Assembly: GCF_020852615.1 (NCBI RefSeq)
Contig: NZ_JADZAJ010000021.1
Coordinates: forward strand, 1 to 64,000
Direction: 5' to 3'
Length of the DNA: 64,000 bases
From: Nitrosomonas sp.
Lineage (GTDB): Bacteria > Pseudomonadota > Gammaproteobacteria > Burkholderiales > Nitrosomonadaceae
Under the pieces are notes generated by a model, which saw nothing but the letters and a program-made list of their open reading frames with translations, had not been told where the DNA came from and searched no databases. The stretch's first letter is position 1. Each line of letters begins with the position of its first letter. The position numbers were made by a program, and so were the translations under genes. Shown one piece after another: positions 38,485 to 49,895 of the stretch.

Positions 38485-39787
38485 AGGTATGTCCCATCAA
38501 TTCGTCAAAGGTAACATTCTGATCAACAACTTTTGCATTATCCAACAACCATAATACGGCATTATCCTCCAGTACAAGCGGCTCAATTTCCTTAAGGCGC
38601 TCTGGTGATGCGTAATGCCATTTGACAACCTGCTCAGGATTTTCATAACCCTGGGCATGTTCTTCGATAAAACTTTTAATCTGTTCAGGCTTGACACCCA
38701 ATTCGTGCGTATTAATTAGCTCGGATAAAATAAGACCCAATCTGACGCGTCGCTCGGCTTTTTCCAGAAACATGTCCCGCTGTAAATTCGGATCTTTATG
38801 AAGACCGCGCGCAGTACGCGTACTTTGCATTTCCTCAACCAGCCGATCCGCCTCCTGCCGGATCAGAACTCTGGGAACCTGTATCGAAACCTTATCCAGC
38901 AAGGCTTGCATGATTTGTTCCTTGAGCCTGTTACGAATACGCTGGGCCGTTTCACGTTGAAGATTAGCCTTTATTTCCGATCGCATTCTATCAATATCCC
39001 CCTCCGGGATACCTAACGCTTTGGCAAATTCGCTATCAACCTCCGGCAGCCTGGGAGCTTCGAGTTGATTGAGTCTGACAGTAAAACTGACCTTCTTTCC
39101 AGCAATATCTTTACCCGGATAATCCGCAGGGAAAGTCATATCAAATGTTTTTTCCTGCCCCACGGTCATACCTTGAATGGCTGATTCAAAATCAGCAAGC
39201 AGGTGTCCATCTCCAAGGATAACGCTATAGTTGCTCGCTTTCCCACCGGGGAAAGCTTCTCCGTCAAGCAGCCCCTGGTAATCAACAGTAACCCGGTCAC
39301 CCGTTTGTGCCGGACGCTCAGCTGGTTCATAAGCGGCTCGCTGTTTGCGCAGAATATCCAGTGTTTTCTGGATTTCAGCATCCCCGATCTGTAAAGCCGG
39401 TTTATTAACCGTAATTGAGCTTAAGTCTCCCAATTCAACATCAGGATAGATTTCAAAGGTTGCACGAAACTCATAGCTTGTTGCGTCACTTACACCCGAA
39501 TTTTTAGATTCAAAATCCGGAACACCTGCAACACGATATTTTTCCTGATTAACCACCTCACTAAACTGCTGCTGCAACAGCTCACTCAGCACTTCATGCT
39601 CGATCTGGTGACCGTATTGCTGAATTACCATTTTTAACGGAACCTTGCCCGGACGGAATCCCTGAATCTTGACCCTGGGAGCCAGGCGCTTCAGTCGTAC
39701 CCCTACCTCAACCTCAACTTTTTCTCGTGAAACAGAAAGTTCAATAATGCGCTCCAGCGGGTTGGAGGCTTCCCCTTGTGTCTGCAT
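38468..39787 (-). CDS. tig: Trigger factor chaperone
   Basis: A 439-residue ribosome-bound chaperone and prolyl isomerase. The ribosome-binding signature is [12 protein letters not shown] (GFRPGK loop), followed by a PPIase domain ([20 protein letters not shown]) and helical C-terminal arms. It heads the tig-clpP-clpX-lon series and lies 80 nt after tRNA-Leu. Confidence 0.97.
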   Translation of the reverse strand: MQTQGEASNPLERIIELSVSREKVEVEVGVRLKRLAPRVKIQGFRPGKVPLKMVIQQYGHQIEHEVLSELLQQQFSEVVNQEKYRVAGVPDFESKNSGVSDATSYEFRATFEIYPDVELGDLSSITVNKPALQIGDAEIQKTLDILRKQRAAYEPAERPAQTGDRVTVDYQGLLDGEAFPGGKASNYSVILGDGHLLADFESAIQGMTVGQEKTFDMTFPADYPGKDIAGKKVSFTVRLNQLEAPRLPEVDSEFAKALGIPEGDIDRMRSEIKANLQRETAQRIRNRLKEQIMQALLDKVSIQVPRVLIRQEADRLVEEMQSTRTARGLHKDPNLQRDMFLEKAERRVRLGLILSELINTHELGVKPEQIKSFIEEHAQGYENPEQVVKWHYASPERLKEIEPLVLEDNAVLWLLDNAKVVDQNVTFDELMGHTYAVNS

Positions 39788-39868
39788 CTGTTTTCCTGAA
39801 CTGATAAGTAACTTTAATCAAACAAGCGGTACGATCATGCTGCACTCAATTTGGCCGGATCCTTTCCA

Positions 39869-39954
<86 letters not shown>

Positions 39955-40124
39955 GCGCCGGTTATTCCGGGGACAAGACCTGTGTCCTTTTAAAAAAAGG
40001 ATCACCTGCTGCCAAAACTGCTACCTGCATAGCTGCAATATGAACTTCCACGCAACCGATCACACCACAACCTTTTGCGGCCGATTATACCTTCTTCCAG
40101 CAGGCATCGCTGATTTCCTGCCCG

Positions 40125-40889
40125 CTATGTGCCTTGTTCCTTCTGACCGCTGAAGGTTTTGCCGGTTATGCCGACACTATCCGGCCCCATCAGGAAAAGA
40201 TAGGTTTCCATCAAATCCGCCGGTTTGGGCAACAAACGATTATTGCTGCCAGGGTGCGTTTTTGTACGCTGTGGTGTATCTACGGCACCGGGGATCAATG
40301 CATTGACCCGCAAATTCGGATACATCTCCCACTCCCCGGCCTGAATTTTAACCAGCACCTCAACACCTGCCTTCGCCACTGCAAAAGCTCCCCAATAAGC
40401 GGCAGGAGCCTGGCCGTGAGTATCTCCTGTCATGATCACACTGGCATCCGGAGATGCATTGAGCAATGGAAAGCAAGCACGAGTCAGCATGGCGGGCACC
40501 AGCAGATTAACTGCCATAATGGTCTGCCAATGCTCAGATGTATGAAAAGCAAGCGGCATCGGACCATAAGTCCAGGCGGCATTGTGCAGAATACCATCCA
40601 GCCTGCCGAGCTGAGAGGCAATCGCCTCAGTCAGCTCGGCAACAGTAGCTTCTGTTGCCTGCTCATAATCAAACGGTAAAATAACTGCGGAAGCTTTGCC
40701 AAGCGCTTCGATTTCATCGTACACCTGTTCAAGTTTCCCGGTTTTACGGCCATGAAGAATAACTGTGGCGCCGTGTTCCGCATAAGCCAGAGCAGCAGCA
40801 CGTCCAATACCCTGTCCGGCGCCCGTAACCAGGATAACCCTGTCTGCAAGTAAATTACGGCCACCCGAATATGTTTTCAAAGTATCCAA
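40125..40889 (-). CDS. SDR-family protein (YciK-like) lacking the usual catalytic residues
   Basis: A 254-residue Rossmann protein. The cofactor loop TGAGQGIG (22-29) and the NNAG-like HNAAW (102-106) are present. The catalytic Tyr of YxxxK is Phe169 (AFAVAK; Lys173 kept), and the usual Ser is Asp/Thr (TGDTHG, 156-157). Ordinary SDR hydride transfer is therefore doubtful. I chose TTG 40889, preceded by GGAAAA, because it fits YciK length; an ATG at 40931 lies in the groEL terminator. Product is best called an SDR-family protein of unknown activity. Confidence 0.82.
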   Translation of the reverse strand: MDTLKTYSGGRNLLADRVILVTGAGQGIGRAAALAYAEHGATVILHGRKTGKLEQVYDEIEALGKASAVILPFDYEQATEATVAELTEAIASQLGRLDGILHNAAWTYGPMPLAFHTSEHWQTIMAVNLLVPAMLTRACFPLLNASPDASVIMTGDTHGQAPAAYWGAFAVAKAGVEVLVKIQAGEWEMYPNLRVNALIPGAVDTPQRTKTHPGSNNRLLPKPADLMETYLFLMGPDSVGITGKTFSGQKEQGT

Positions 40890-40923
40890 TAGCGTTTTCC
40901 AGCACGATCGATAAAAAACCAAA

Positions 40924-40965
40924 AACCACAACGGCCGGTATTTTGCCTACCGATCCGTTGTGGTT
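40924..40965 (-). terminator. rho-independent terminator of groESL
   Basis: AACCACAACGG (40924-40934) and CCGTTGTGGTT (40955-40965) form an 11-bp stem. On the minus strand it is followed by TTTTTGG and a further T-run. It lies 35 nt past the groEL stop and just upstream of the SDR gene. Confidence 0.85.
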
Positions 40966-40999
40966 CCCGATTACAAACAGATAGACCGGTCGTGGTCGA

Positions 41000-42658
<1,659 letters not shown>

Positions 42659-42686
42659 TCAGTTGGTTATTTAATTTAATAATCCA

Positions 42687-42977
42687 TTAACCTTCAATCA
42701 CACCCATGATGTCTTCTTCACGCATCACCAGGAATTCTTCACCCTTAATTTTCACGGCTTGACCGGCATACTTTCCAAACAGCACCTTGTCGCCAACTTT
42801 GACCTCCAGTGCGCGGATTTTGCCATCTTCACCCACTTTTCCTTTGCCAACGGCGATAATCTCACCCTGATCCGGCTTTTCTGCCGCGGTATCAGGAATG
42901 ACGATGCCGGATGCTGTCTTGCGCTCTTCTTCCAGTCGCTTGACAATTACACGATCATGCAAAGGGCGGATATTCAT
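42687..42977 (-). CDS. groES: Co-chaperonin GroES
   Basis: A 96-residue co-chaperonin, start [18 protein letters not shown], with the mobile-loop segment [16 protein letters not shown] and the C-terminal half [16 protein letters not shown]. It caps GroEL. The gene starts 97 nt downstream of the CIRCE operator. Confidence 0.98.
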   Translation of the reverse strand: MNIRPLHDRVIVKRLEEERKTASGIVIPDTAAEKPDQGEIIAVGKGKVGEDGKIRALEVKVGDKVLFGKYAGQAVKIKGEEFLVMREEDIMGVIEG

Positions 42978-43074
42978 AGTCCTTTTCTCCTACAATGATT
43001 AACGAAAGTGATTAGAAATTTTATTATTTGATCCAATAAGCACCTGCACCTGTTGAGTGTAAGCAAACGGACTG

Positions 43075-43101
43075 TTAGCACTCAACGTCAGTGAGTGCTA
43101 A
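43075..43101. promoter_or_regulatory. CIRCE operator (HrcA binding site)
   Basis: TTAGCACTC-N9-GAGTGCTAA, a perfect match to the CIRCE consensus. HrcA binds it and represses groESL until heat shock titrates GroEL. It lies just downstream of the groES promoter and 32 nt upstream of the bioA start, so HrcA may affect both genes. Confidence 0.96.
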
Positions 43102-43129
43102 TAATAGAGACTGTCATAAGGAATTTCAA
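43101..43129 (-). promoter_or_regulatory. sigma-70 promoter of groESL
   Basis: On the minus strand TTGAAA (43129-43124), 17 nt, then TATTAT (43106-43101). The start site would fall inside CIRCE, the usual design for HrcA repression. The -35 box overlaps the bioA ribosome-site region. Confidence 0.75.
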
Positions 43130-43133
43130 GCCC

Positions 43134-44444
43134 GTGAACGATAAAAAATCAGCTTTGCATAACCGGTGCGCTGTCTGGCACCCCTGTACCCAAATGAAAC
43201 ATCATGAAGCCTATCCCCCTGTACTGATTACCAGAGGAAAAGGAATCTGGTTACATGATGCTGATGGGAAACGGTATCTGGATACCATCAGTTCATGGTG
43301 GGTTAATTTGTTTGGACACTGCAACCCCCGCATCAATGCCGCCATCATCGATCAGCTGGGTAAGCTGGAACACGCCATGCTGGCCGGGCTGGCGCATGAA
43401 CCGGTTGTCGAGTTGTCAGCACGGCTAAGTACCATAACACCAGGTGATTTAAGTCACTGTTTTTATGCCAGCGATGGCGCATCAGCCAATGAAATCGCAC
43501 TCAAAATGAGTTTTCATTACTGGCAGCAAAGCGGTTTCCCTCAAAAGACTCAATTTGTTAATTTACAAAACGGTTATCACGGAGAAACCCTGGGAGCATT
43601 ATCGGTCACTGATGTGCCGATTTTTCGGCAGGTTTATGCACCATTGTTACGTCCCGCCCATGTAGTGCGCACACCTGACTGGCGCTTTGCTGAAACCGGA
43701 GAAACGCCGGAAGCGTATGCACTGAGAGCTGCTGCTGAACTGGAAAAACACCTTGCAGAGCATCATGCCAGTACAGCCGCGCTGATTCTGGAGCCACTGG
43801 TACAGGGAGCCGTCGGAATGGGAATGTATCATCCGGTTTACCTGCAGCGTGCACGGGAAATCTGCAATACCTACCGGGTTCACCTGATTGCAGATGAAAT
43901 CGCAGTGGGATTCGGCCGGACAGGCACCCTGTTTGCCTGCGAACAGGCGGCTGTCACCCCGGATTTTATGTGTCTTGCCAAAGGGTTGAGCGGCGGATAT
44001 CTGCCATTATCCGTTGTTCTGACCAATGATACGGTTTACCAGACGTTCTATAACGACCAGGCCAGCCGGGCTTTTCTTCATTCACATTCACACTCCGGCA
44101 ATGCACTTGCCTGCCGCGCTGCACTGGCCACACTTGATATCATTGAGCAGGATAACGTGATCGAAATGAACCGCCACAAAGCCGGTTTTCTCAACCAATG
44201 CCTGCAGCCCGTCCAGGCACATCCGAGCGTCAGACACTTTCGTAACTGCGGCATGATCTGGGCCTTTGAAGTCGAAAACCCCCAACCGGATTTCACACAC
44301 CGGTTTGCACAGGCCGGGCTGAAGCATCAGCTTCTGATACGCCCTATGGGAAATTCAGTCTACATTATGCCGCCGTATATCATTAATGAAGAAGAAATGG
44401 TACTCATGTCACAGGCCATTCTGAACATTCTCAATGAAATATAA
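43134..44444 (+). CDS. bioA: Adenosylmethionine-8-amino-7-oxononanoate aminotransferase
   Basis: A 436-residue PLP enzyme of biotin synthesis. NLFGHCNPRIN, YGDTLGALS-like YHGETLGALSVTD and the PLP Lys segment CLAKGLSGGYLPLS are family marks. I chose GTG 43134 with AAGGA 12-16 nt upstream; an ATG at 43095 lies inside CIRCE and would add 13 unconserved residues. No other bio genes are nearby. Its upstream region is shared with groES. Confidence 0.93.
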   Translation: MNDKKSALHNRCAVWHPCTQMKHHEAYPPVLITRGKGIWLHDADGKRYLDTISSWWVNLFGHCNPRINAAIIDQLGKLEHAMLAGLAHEPVVELSARLSTITPGDLSHCFYASDGASANEIALKMSFHYWQQSGFPQKTQFVNLQNGYHGETLGALSVTDVPIFRQVYAPLLRPAHVVRTPDWRFAETGETPEAYALRAAAELEKHLAEHHASTAALILEPLVQGAVGMGMYHPVYLQRAREICNTYRVHLIADEIAVGFGRTGTLFACEQAAVTPDFMCLAKGLSGGYLPLSVVLTNDTVYQTFYNDQASRAFLHSHSHSGNALACRAALATLDIIEQDNVIEMNRHKAGFLNQCLQPVQAHPSVRHFRNCGMIWAFEVENPQPDFTHRFAQAGLKHQLLIRPMGNSVYIMPPYIINEEEMVLMSQAILNILNEI

Positions 44445-44451
44445 CTCGCCC

Positions 44452-45858
44452 ATGCAGATCACTTTTCTGGGTGCAGCAGGAGAAGTCACCGGGTCATGCT
44501 ATCTGGTTGAAACGGCAGAGGTCCGTTTCCTGGTGGATTGCGGCATGTTTCAGGGCGGGCGGGATGCCGATCACAAAAACAGTACTGCAATCGACTTTAA
44601 TCCCGAAACAATCGATTTTGTTTTACTGACCCACGCACATGTGGATCATTCCGGATTATTGCCGCGCCTGGCTGTACTGGGCTTCCGGGGGCCTGTCTAC
44701 ATGACTGGCGCCACGGCTGATTTGCTCGCCGTTATTCTGAGGGACAGCGCCCATATTCAGGAAAAAGAAGCGGAATGGCATACCAAAACGGCGTTGCGTA
44801 ATAAACGCTCGTTGAATCATAAACATACACCGCTTTATACGGTTACTCAGGCCGAAACCTTTCTCAGACAAATACGCCGCATCAATTACGATGAACCCTG
44901 TCAGCCACATCCATCGGTACGTTGCCAGTTTCGCGATGCCGGGCACATTATCGGATCAGCCATTATTGAGGTCTGGCTGAAATCAGGTCCGCAGCATAAA
45001 AAAATTGTTTTCTCGGGCGATCTGGGACAGCGAGGTCATCCAATCGTGCGCGATCCGACGCTCATCCAGGAAGCTGATTACCTGCTGGTTGAATCCACTT
45101 ACGGCAACCGCTGTCACCGCAGCATGCAGGATACACGTGATGAGCTGGTGGAAATCATTAACCGGACGCTCACGAAAAACCGCGGCAACATCATCGTGCC
45201 GGCTTTTTCAGTTGGTCGTACTCAGGATCTGCTGTTTCTGCTGGCCGATCTGCAGCGACAGGGACGACTGGGCACCATGGAGGTTTATGTGGATTCACCC
45301 ATGGCCCTGGCTGTTACAGAAATTACGCTCAGCCACAGGGAATTACTCGACAGGGAAACCATCAATGCGCTGAACTGGCACGATCAGCACAATGAAAACC
45401 TGCACATCCATCTCACACAGGAAATTGAGGACTCAATCCGGCTCAATCACATACGATCCGGTGCAATTATTATCTCCGCCAGCGGTATGTGTAATGCCGG
45501 GCGTATTAAATATCACCTGAAATACAATCTGCCCAGGCCCGAATGCAGTATTTTGTTTACCGGCTTTCAGGCGGCAGAAACATTGGGTCGCAAGCTGGTG
45601 GATGGCAACAAAAATGTGCGTATTTTTGGTGAACAAATCCCTGTGCGCGCATCGATTCATACTGTTGGCGGACTCTCCGCCCACGCGGATCAGCAGGAGT
45701 TGCTCAACTGGTTAAAGGGATTCCACCGGCCGCCCCTGAAAACATTTGTCGTTCATGGCGAGCCCGATAATGCTGAAGCTTTTGCTGGTGTCATTCGGGA
45801 ACAACTGCAGTGGCCTGTAAGTATTCCCCGGCGCATGACAATCGAACGGCTGGACTGA
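44452..45858 (+). CDS. Beta-CASP metallo-beta-lactamase-fold RNase-like protein
   Basis: A 468-residue protein. The N-terminal metallo-beta-lactamase domain has the metal motif THAHVDHSGLLPR and FRDAGHIIGSA; the beta-CASP insert and C-terminal domain carry VHTVGGLSAHADQQEL. These proteins are RNA exo/endonucleases of the CPSF-like YsH group. It lies 7 nt after bioA (ATG 44434 is a possible earlier start). The target is unknown. Confidence 0.9.
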   Translation: MQITFLGAAGEVTGSCYLVETAEVRFLVDCGMFQGGRDADHKNSTAIDFNPETIDFVLLTHAHVDHSGLLPRLAVLGFRGPVYMTGATADLLAVILRDSAHIQEKEAEWHTKTALRNKRSLNHKHTPLYTVTQAETFLRQIRRINYDEPCQPHPSVRCQFRDAGHIIGSAIIEVWLKSGPQHKKIVFSGDLGQRGHPIVRDPTLIQEADYLLVESTYGNRCHRSMQDTRDELVEIINRTLTKNRGNIIVPAFSVGRTQDLLFLLADLQRQGRLGTMEVYVDSPMALAVTEITLSHRELLDRETINALNWHDQHNENLHIHLTQEIEDSIRLNHIRSGAIIISASGMCNAGRIKYHLKYNLPRPECSILFTGFQAAETLGRKLVDGNKNVRIFGEQIPVRASIHTVGGLSAHADQQELLNWLKGFHRPPLKTFVVHGEPDNAEAFAGVIREQLQWPVSIPRRMTIERLD

Positions 45859-45884
45859 TTCCACTTTCAGCAGAAGGTGGAATC
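45857..45884. terminator. hairpin between convergent MBL and cytochrome genes
   Basis: GATTCCAC and GTGGAATC pair around a 12-nt loop, between two convergent stops. No T-run follows on either strand, so it may be a weak bidirectional terminator or an mRNA 3' stabiliser. Confidence 0.4.
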
Positions 45885-45916
45885 AGCAATTCCGCAGTCG
45901 GTTTCCCGGCTGGAAA

Positions 45917-46231
45917 TTATTTGGTTCTGCTGTTTGCCAGAATAAATTCAGCCAGACGCTGCGCCGGTTCTCCGGTAATGTTGGGGAAAGAACTCATTGT
46001 CATTCCACCTTTATTCACCTTCTCGATAATGGCTTCTTTAGTGGCCATCTTGGAACTCAAGGCCATCACCTTGCCATCTGTTTCCGGTTTATGACATTTC
46101 GTACAGTTCGCATAAAAAATATCCTCGCCACTGGCGTTGGCAGGTGGTGTGTAAGTATCCGTTTTTGCACAGCCTGTCAGTCCGATTACTGCAGAAACCG
46201 CCAACAACCCGATCGTTTTTTTCATTTCCAT
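45917..46231 (-). CDS. Class I c-type cytochrome lipoprotein
   Basis: A 104-residue lipoprotein: the N-terminal signal ends in a lipobox (VIGLTGCAK). One heme-attachment motif CTKCH (YANCTKCHKPE) and a probable distal Met near MTMSSFPN mark a monoheme class I cytochrome. It probably shuttles electrons in the periplasm, anchored to a membrane. A second candidate role is not apparent. Confidence 0.9.
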   Translation of the reverse strand: MEMKKTIGLLAVSAVIGLTGCAKTDTYTPPANASGEDIFYANCTKCHKPETDGKVMALSSKMATKEAIIEKVNKGGMTMSSFPNITGEPAQRLAEFILANSRTK

Positions 46232-46368
46232 CTCCGTTTAACAAGGGCCGCCATTATAGCTGCTATTCTGCTGCAGTTTACTTATCACACCCCTATCCAG
46301 TCATGTAACTGCTGGAATTGATGATAGTATTTTCAGCCCGGTTATTTGAGTAACAATCAGAACAAATC

Positions 46369-47133
46369 ATGAAAATTGCTACCTGGAATGTGAATTCGCT
46401 CAAGGTTCGCCTGCCACAGGTGATCAACTGGCTGAACCTCAATCAGCCGGATGTGTTATGCCTGCAGGAAACCAAGCTTCAGGACGAGTTTTTTCCGATG
46501 GATGACATTGCACAGGCAGGCTACCACTCAACCTTTATCGGGCAAAAAACCTACAACGGTGTTGCCCTGCTGAGTAAGGAAGCCGGGAGTGATGTCTGTA
46601 CTGCTTTGCCCGGCCCGGACGATGTGCAGAAAAGGCTGATTGCAGCCACCTATGGAGACTTGCGCATCATTTGCGCTTACGTGCCAAATGGCGAACATGT
46701 CGATTCGGAAAAATACACTTACAAGCTGGAATGGCTATCCCGGTTACACCATTTTCTGCAGCAGGAACAGGCACGTTACGGCCAGGTGGCCTTGCTGGGC
46801 GATTTCAATATTGCTCCGGAAGATCGCGATGTTTATGATCCTGAAGCCTGGCGAGGGCAAGTGTTGTGCAGCGAACCCGAGCGGCAGGCATTTCGCGGAT
46901 TGCTGGACACAGGCTTTGTTGACAGTTTTAGCCTGTTTGAACAGCCGGAAAAAACCTACACCTGGTGGGATTATCGCATGATGGCTTTCCGCCGAAACCG
47001 GGGGTTACGCATTGACCACATTCTGTTGAGCCGTGAAATGGCAGATCGCTGTACTGCCTGGCAGGTGGATAAAACCCCCAGAAAACTGGAACGCCCGTCC
47101 GATCATGCACCAGTATGGGTGGAACTGGCATAA
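46369..47133 (+). CDS. xth: Exodeoxyribonuclease III
   Basis: A 254-residue AP endonuclease and 3'-5' exonuclease of base excision repair. Active-site segments are WNVNSLKVRLPQV, LQETKLQ, GDFNIAPED and SDHAPVWVEL. It belongs to the XthA group. An AT-rich 76-nt gap separates it from ald. Confidence 0.96.
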   Translation: MKIATWNVNSLKVRLPQVINWLNLNQPDVLCLQETKLQDEFFPMDDIAQAGYHSTFIGQKTYNGVALLSKEAGSDVCTALPGPDDVQKRLIAATYGDLRIICAYVPNGEHVDSEKYTYKLEWLSRLHHFLQQEQARYGQVALLGDFNIAPEDRDVYDPEAWRGQVLCSEPERQAFRGLLDTGFVDSFSLFEQPEKTYTWWDYRMMAFRRNRGLRIDHILLSREMADRCTAWQVDKTPRKLERPSDHAPVWVELA

Positions 47134-47208
47134 ACATTAAAAATAAACATCAGAATTGGCGTATTTGCAGCTTAATCATCAAAATCAAATGAAAGGCTTA
47201 GGGCGTAA

Positions 47209-48321
47209 ATGATTATTGGATTACCCAAAGAAACAAAAGCAGATGAATACCGGGTCGGGCTGACACCAGGCAGCGTGCACACACTGATTGGTCGCGGCCA
47301 TCGTATTCTGGTCGAAACCGGAGCAGGTGCAGGCAGCGTCATTTCTGATCAGGATTATCGTGATGCCGGGGCGGAAATTGTGAAACAGGCTGAAGACACC
47401 TGGGCAGCGGAGCTGGTGGTCAAGGTAAAGGAACCGACCGAATCGGAGTATCAATATCTGCGAAAAGATTTACTGCTGTTCACTTACCTGCACCTGGCCT
47501 CAAACAGAATCCTGACAGAAAAGCTGCTCACCAGCGGTACCAGCGCAATAGCCTATGAAACCGTACAGACAGCATCAGGCGCACTTCCGTTACTGACACC
47601 CATGAGCGAAGTGGCAGGACGTATGGCAGTACAGATTGGCGCAACCTATCTGCTGAAAACACAGGGTGGCCGAGGCGTTCTGATGGGAGGTGTTCCGGGC
47701 GTTGCACCGGCTAATGTCGTTATTCTGGGGGCCGGTGTGGTCGGTGCCAATGCCGCGACAGTCGCCGCCGGTATGGGCGCAGCAGTAACAGCGCTGGATA
47801 TTAACCATGATCGCCTGAAAGCACTGGATGACCGCTTTTCCGGACGGCTGCAAACCCGTTACTGCGATGCCATCAATGTACGTCAGGCCGTTTACGAAGC
47901 CGATCTGATCATTGGCGCAATCCTGATCCCCGGCGGGCGGTCACCCTGGCTAATCACAAGAGAAATGCTGCCGAAAATGCGCAGCGGTTCAGTGATTGTC
48001 GATGTAGCAGTCGATCAGGGAGGATGTGTGGAAACTACCCGGCCTACCACGCACAGCCACCCGGTTTTCGAAGTTGACGGGGTATTGCATTACTGCGTGG
48101 CCAATATGCCCGGTGCGGTACCACGCACCAGCACGTTTGCACTGAACAACCAGACTGCCAGCTATGTCGCCACACTGGCAAATGATGGCCTGGCAGCCTT
48201 GCGCAATAATCAGGCACTGCTAAATGGTCTCAATACACACCATGGACAGGTGACACACCCGGCAGTTGCTGAAGCTTTCGGATTACCTTACACGCCCCCA
48301 CTGGAAGCGCTGGTTGCCTGA
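47209..48321 (+). CDS. ald: Alanine dehydrogenase
   Basis: A 370-residue enzyme that interconverts alanine and pyruvate plus ammonia with NAD. N-terminal GLPKETKADEYRVGLTP and the NAD fold VVILGAGVVGANAATVAAG are characteristic, as is the MSEVAGRMAVQIGA hinge. In an ammonia-rich organism it could contribute to nitrogen assimilation. Confidence 0.96.
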   Translation: MIIGLPKETKADEYRVGLTPGSVHTLIGRGHRILVETGAGAGSVISDQDYRDAGAEIVKQAEDTWAAELVVKVKEPTESEYQYLRKDLLLFTYLHLASNRILTEKLLTSGTSAIAYETVQTASGALPLLTPMSEVAGRMAVQIGATYLLKTQGGRGVLMGGVPGVAPANVVILGAGVVGANAATVAAGMGAAVTALDINHDRLKALDDRFSGRLQTRYCDAINVRQAVYEADLIIGAILIPGGRSPWLITREMLPKMRSGSVIVDVAVDQGGCVETTRPTTHSHPVFEVDGVLHYCVANMPGAVPRTSTFALNNQTASYVATLANDGLAALRNNQALLNGLNTHHGQVTHPAVAEAFGLPYTPPLEALVA

Positions 48322-48716
48322 AATAAATGAAAAATAAAGAATCGCATATTCCCTGCCAGGCACCTGAATAACCCGATATTTTCAATAAATTCTGCAGCAC
48401 AACGGTAATCGCGGCCGGATTGGGCTTAATTTCTTCAGGAAAGCATGCTTTCCTGTTGACATTGTCCCGTTTTTCCTAAAATCACCCCGGGCAGCAGCAA
48501 TTCAGCCTGTTTGGGGCGTCAGAAAATTCCCCCCGATCTCTTCCGGAAATCAACCAGCCGCTTCAGGTTAATCACAGCCCGGATTGTGTCTGTCTTTGTT
48601 AAATCCTGTCATATTTTCTCCGGGATCACCCGATTAGCAGCCTAAATCCTCGCTTGTTTGCCGCATCACATTCCGGGCAGGCACGGATAATTCCGTCTCA
48701 TTGAAAGGAATCCGCC
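48322..48716. other. long intergenic region before flhB
   Basis: About 395 nt without a gene. It contains a 20-bp palindrome (48436-48455), a TTGACA box and a long leader for flhB. No ald terminator is obvious. Confidence 0.5.
48436..48482 (+). promoter_or_regulatory. 20-bp palindrome abutting a candidate flhB promoter
   Basis: A perfect 20-bp palindrome at 48436-48455 (half-site CAGGAAAGCA) directly abuts TTGACA (48456-48461); TAAAAT (48477-48482) follows at a short 15-nt spacing. The position suggests a regulator site at the master flagellar operon promoter, giving a leader of about 230 nt before flhB. It could alternatively be the ald terminator stem, but no T-run follows. Confidence 0.45.
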
Positions 48717-49853
48717 ATGGCAGACGATAGCGATCTTGAACGCACTGAACCGGCCTCGCCCAAACGTCTGGAGAAAGCCAGAGAAGAAGGGCAGGTGCCA
48801 CGTTCGCAGGAATTGACCACGTTCACCATGCTGATTGCAGCCTCCGGCGGTTTATGGGTAACCGGTTCCCTGCTCATGCAGAAACTGTCTGCCATTCTGG
48901 AAAATGGCCTGCGCATGGAGCAGGAGGTGGCTTTCAATCCGGCACGGTTACTGCCCCGGCTGTTTCAGCTGGCACTCGATGGATTATTGGCCATGGCTCC
49001 TCTGTTTGGATGGCTGATTATCGTTGCATTTGCAGCACCCATGCTGCTCAGCGGGTGGCTGTTCAGCTCCAAGGCATTGCTGCCGGATTTCAAGCGTCTT
49101 AATCCGGTCAATGGGCTTAAAAGAGTATTTTCATCGCGTGGACTGGTTGAGCTGGTCAAGGCCATCGCCAAGGCGTCTGTCATTGGTGGCGTCGCCGCCA
49201 TGGTGATCTGGAATCACAAACAGGACGTGCTTGATCTGACAGGCATGCCGCTGGACATCGGTCTGATCAGCGTGGGAAAACTGATTATCCTGACTTTTGT
49301 ACTGATTGTCGGTGCCATGCTGCTGATCGTCGCGATTGATGTGCCCTTCCAGCTCTGGAATCACACCCGCCAGTTGCGGATGTCCAAAGAAGAGTTGCGC
49401 AAGGAAGCCAAGGAAGATGATGGCGATCCGCAAGTCAAGGGACGCATCCGCAACATGCAGCGTCAGATGGCACGCCGGCGCATGATGGCGGAAGTGCCCA
49501 AAGCGGACGTGGTGGTTACCAACCCGACGCATTATGCCATTGCTCTGAAATATCAGGATGGCTCGATGCGTGCACCGAAAGTAGTGGCAAAAGGCACTCA
49601 ACTGATTGCAGCACGAATTCGCGAGCTGGCAAAAGAGAACCATATCCCGGTACTTGAAGTGCCGCCACTGGCGCGCGCGCTGTATCACCACGTGGAGCTG
49701 GATTCAGAGATTCCTGAAACACTTTATACCGCTGTGGCACACGTGCTGGCTTACGTTTTTCAGTTGAAACAGTATCAGACCGCGGGCGGCACTGCACCGC
49801 AGCTGCCATCGGAAATCGCAATACCGGAAGGAATGGATCAGGCCGGACAGTAA
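48717..49853 (+). CDS. flhB: FlhB flagellar export-switch protein
   Basis: A 378-residue inner-membrane protein with four membrane segments and a cytoplasmic domain with the self-cleaving NPTH motif (VVVTNPTHYAIALKY). It switches export from rod/hook to filament subunits. It opens the flhB-flhA-flhF-flhG-fliA series; ribosome site AAAGGAA precedes the ATG. Confidence 0.97.
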   Translation: MADDSDLERTEPASPKRLEKAREEGQVPRSQELTTFTMLIAASGGLWVTGSLLMQKLSAILENGLRMEQEVAFNPARLLPRLFQLALDGLLAMAPLFGWLIIVAFAAPMLLSGWLFSSKALLPDFKRLNPVNGLKRVFSSRGLVELVKAIAKASVIGGVAAMVIWNHKQDVLDLTGMPLDIGLISVGKLIILTFVLIVGAMLLIVAIDVPFQLWNHTRQLRMSKEELRKEAKEDDGDPQVKGRIRNMQRQMARRRMMAEVPKADVVVTNPTHYAIALKYQDGSMRAPKVVAKGTQLIAARIRELAKENHIPVLEVPPLARALYHHVELDSEIPETLYTAVAHVLAYVFQLKQYQTAGGTAPQLPSEIAIPEGMDQAGQ

Positions 49854-49895
49854 TTTGCCCGGCCAGTACATAATCATTATCAGAGTGGATATTGA

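Noticed and set aside
43095..43133. ATG start for bioA inside CIRCE
   Set aside because: The GTG at 43134 has a better ribosome site and family alignment; the earlier ATG overlaps the operator and groES promoter.
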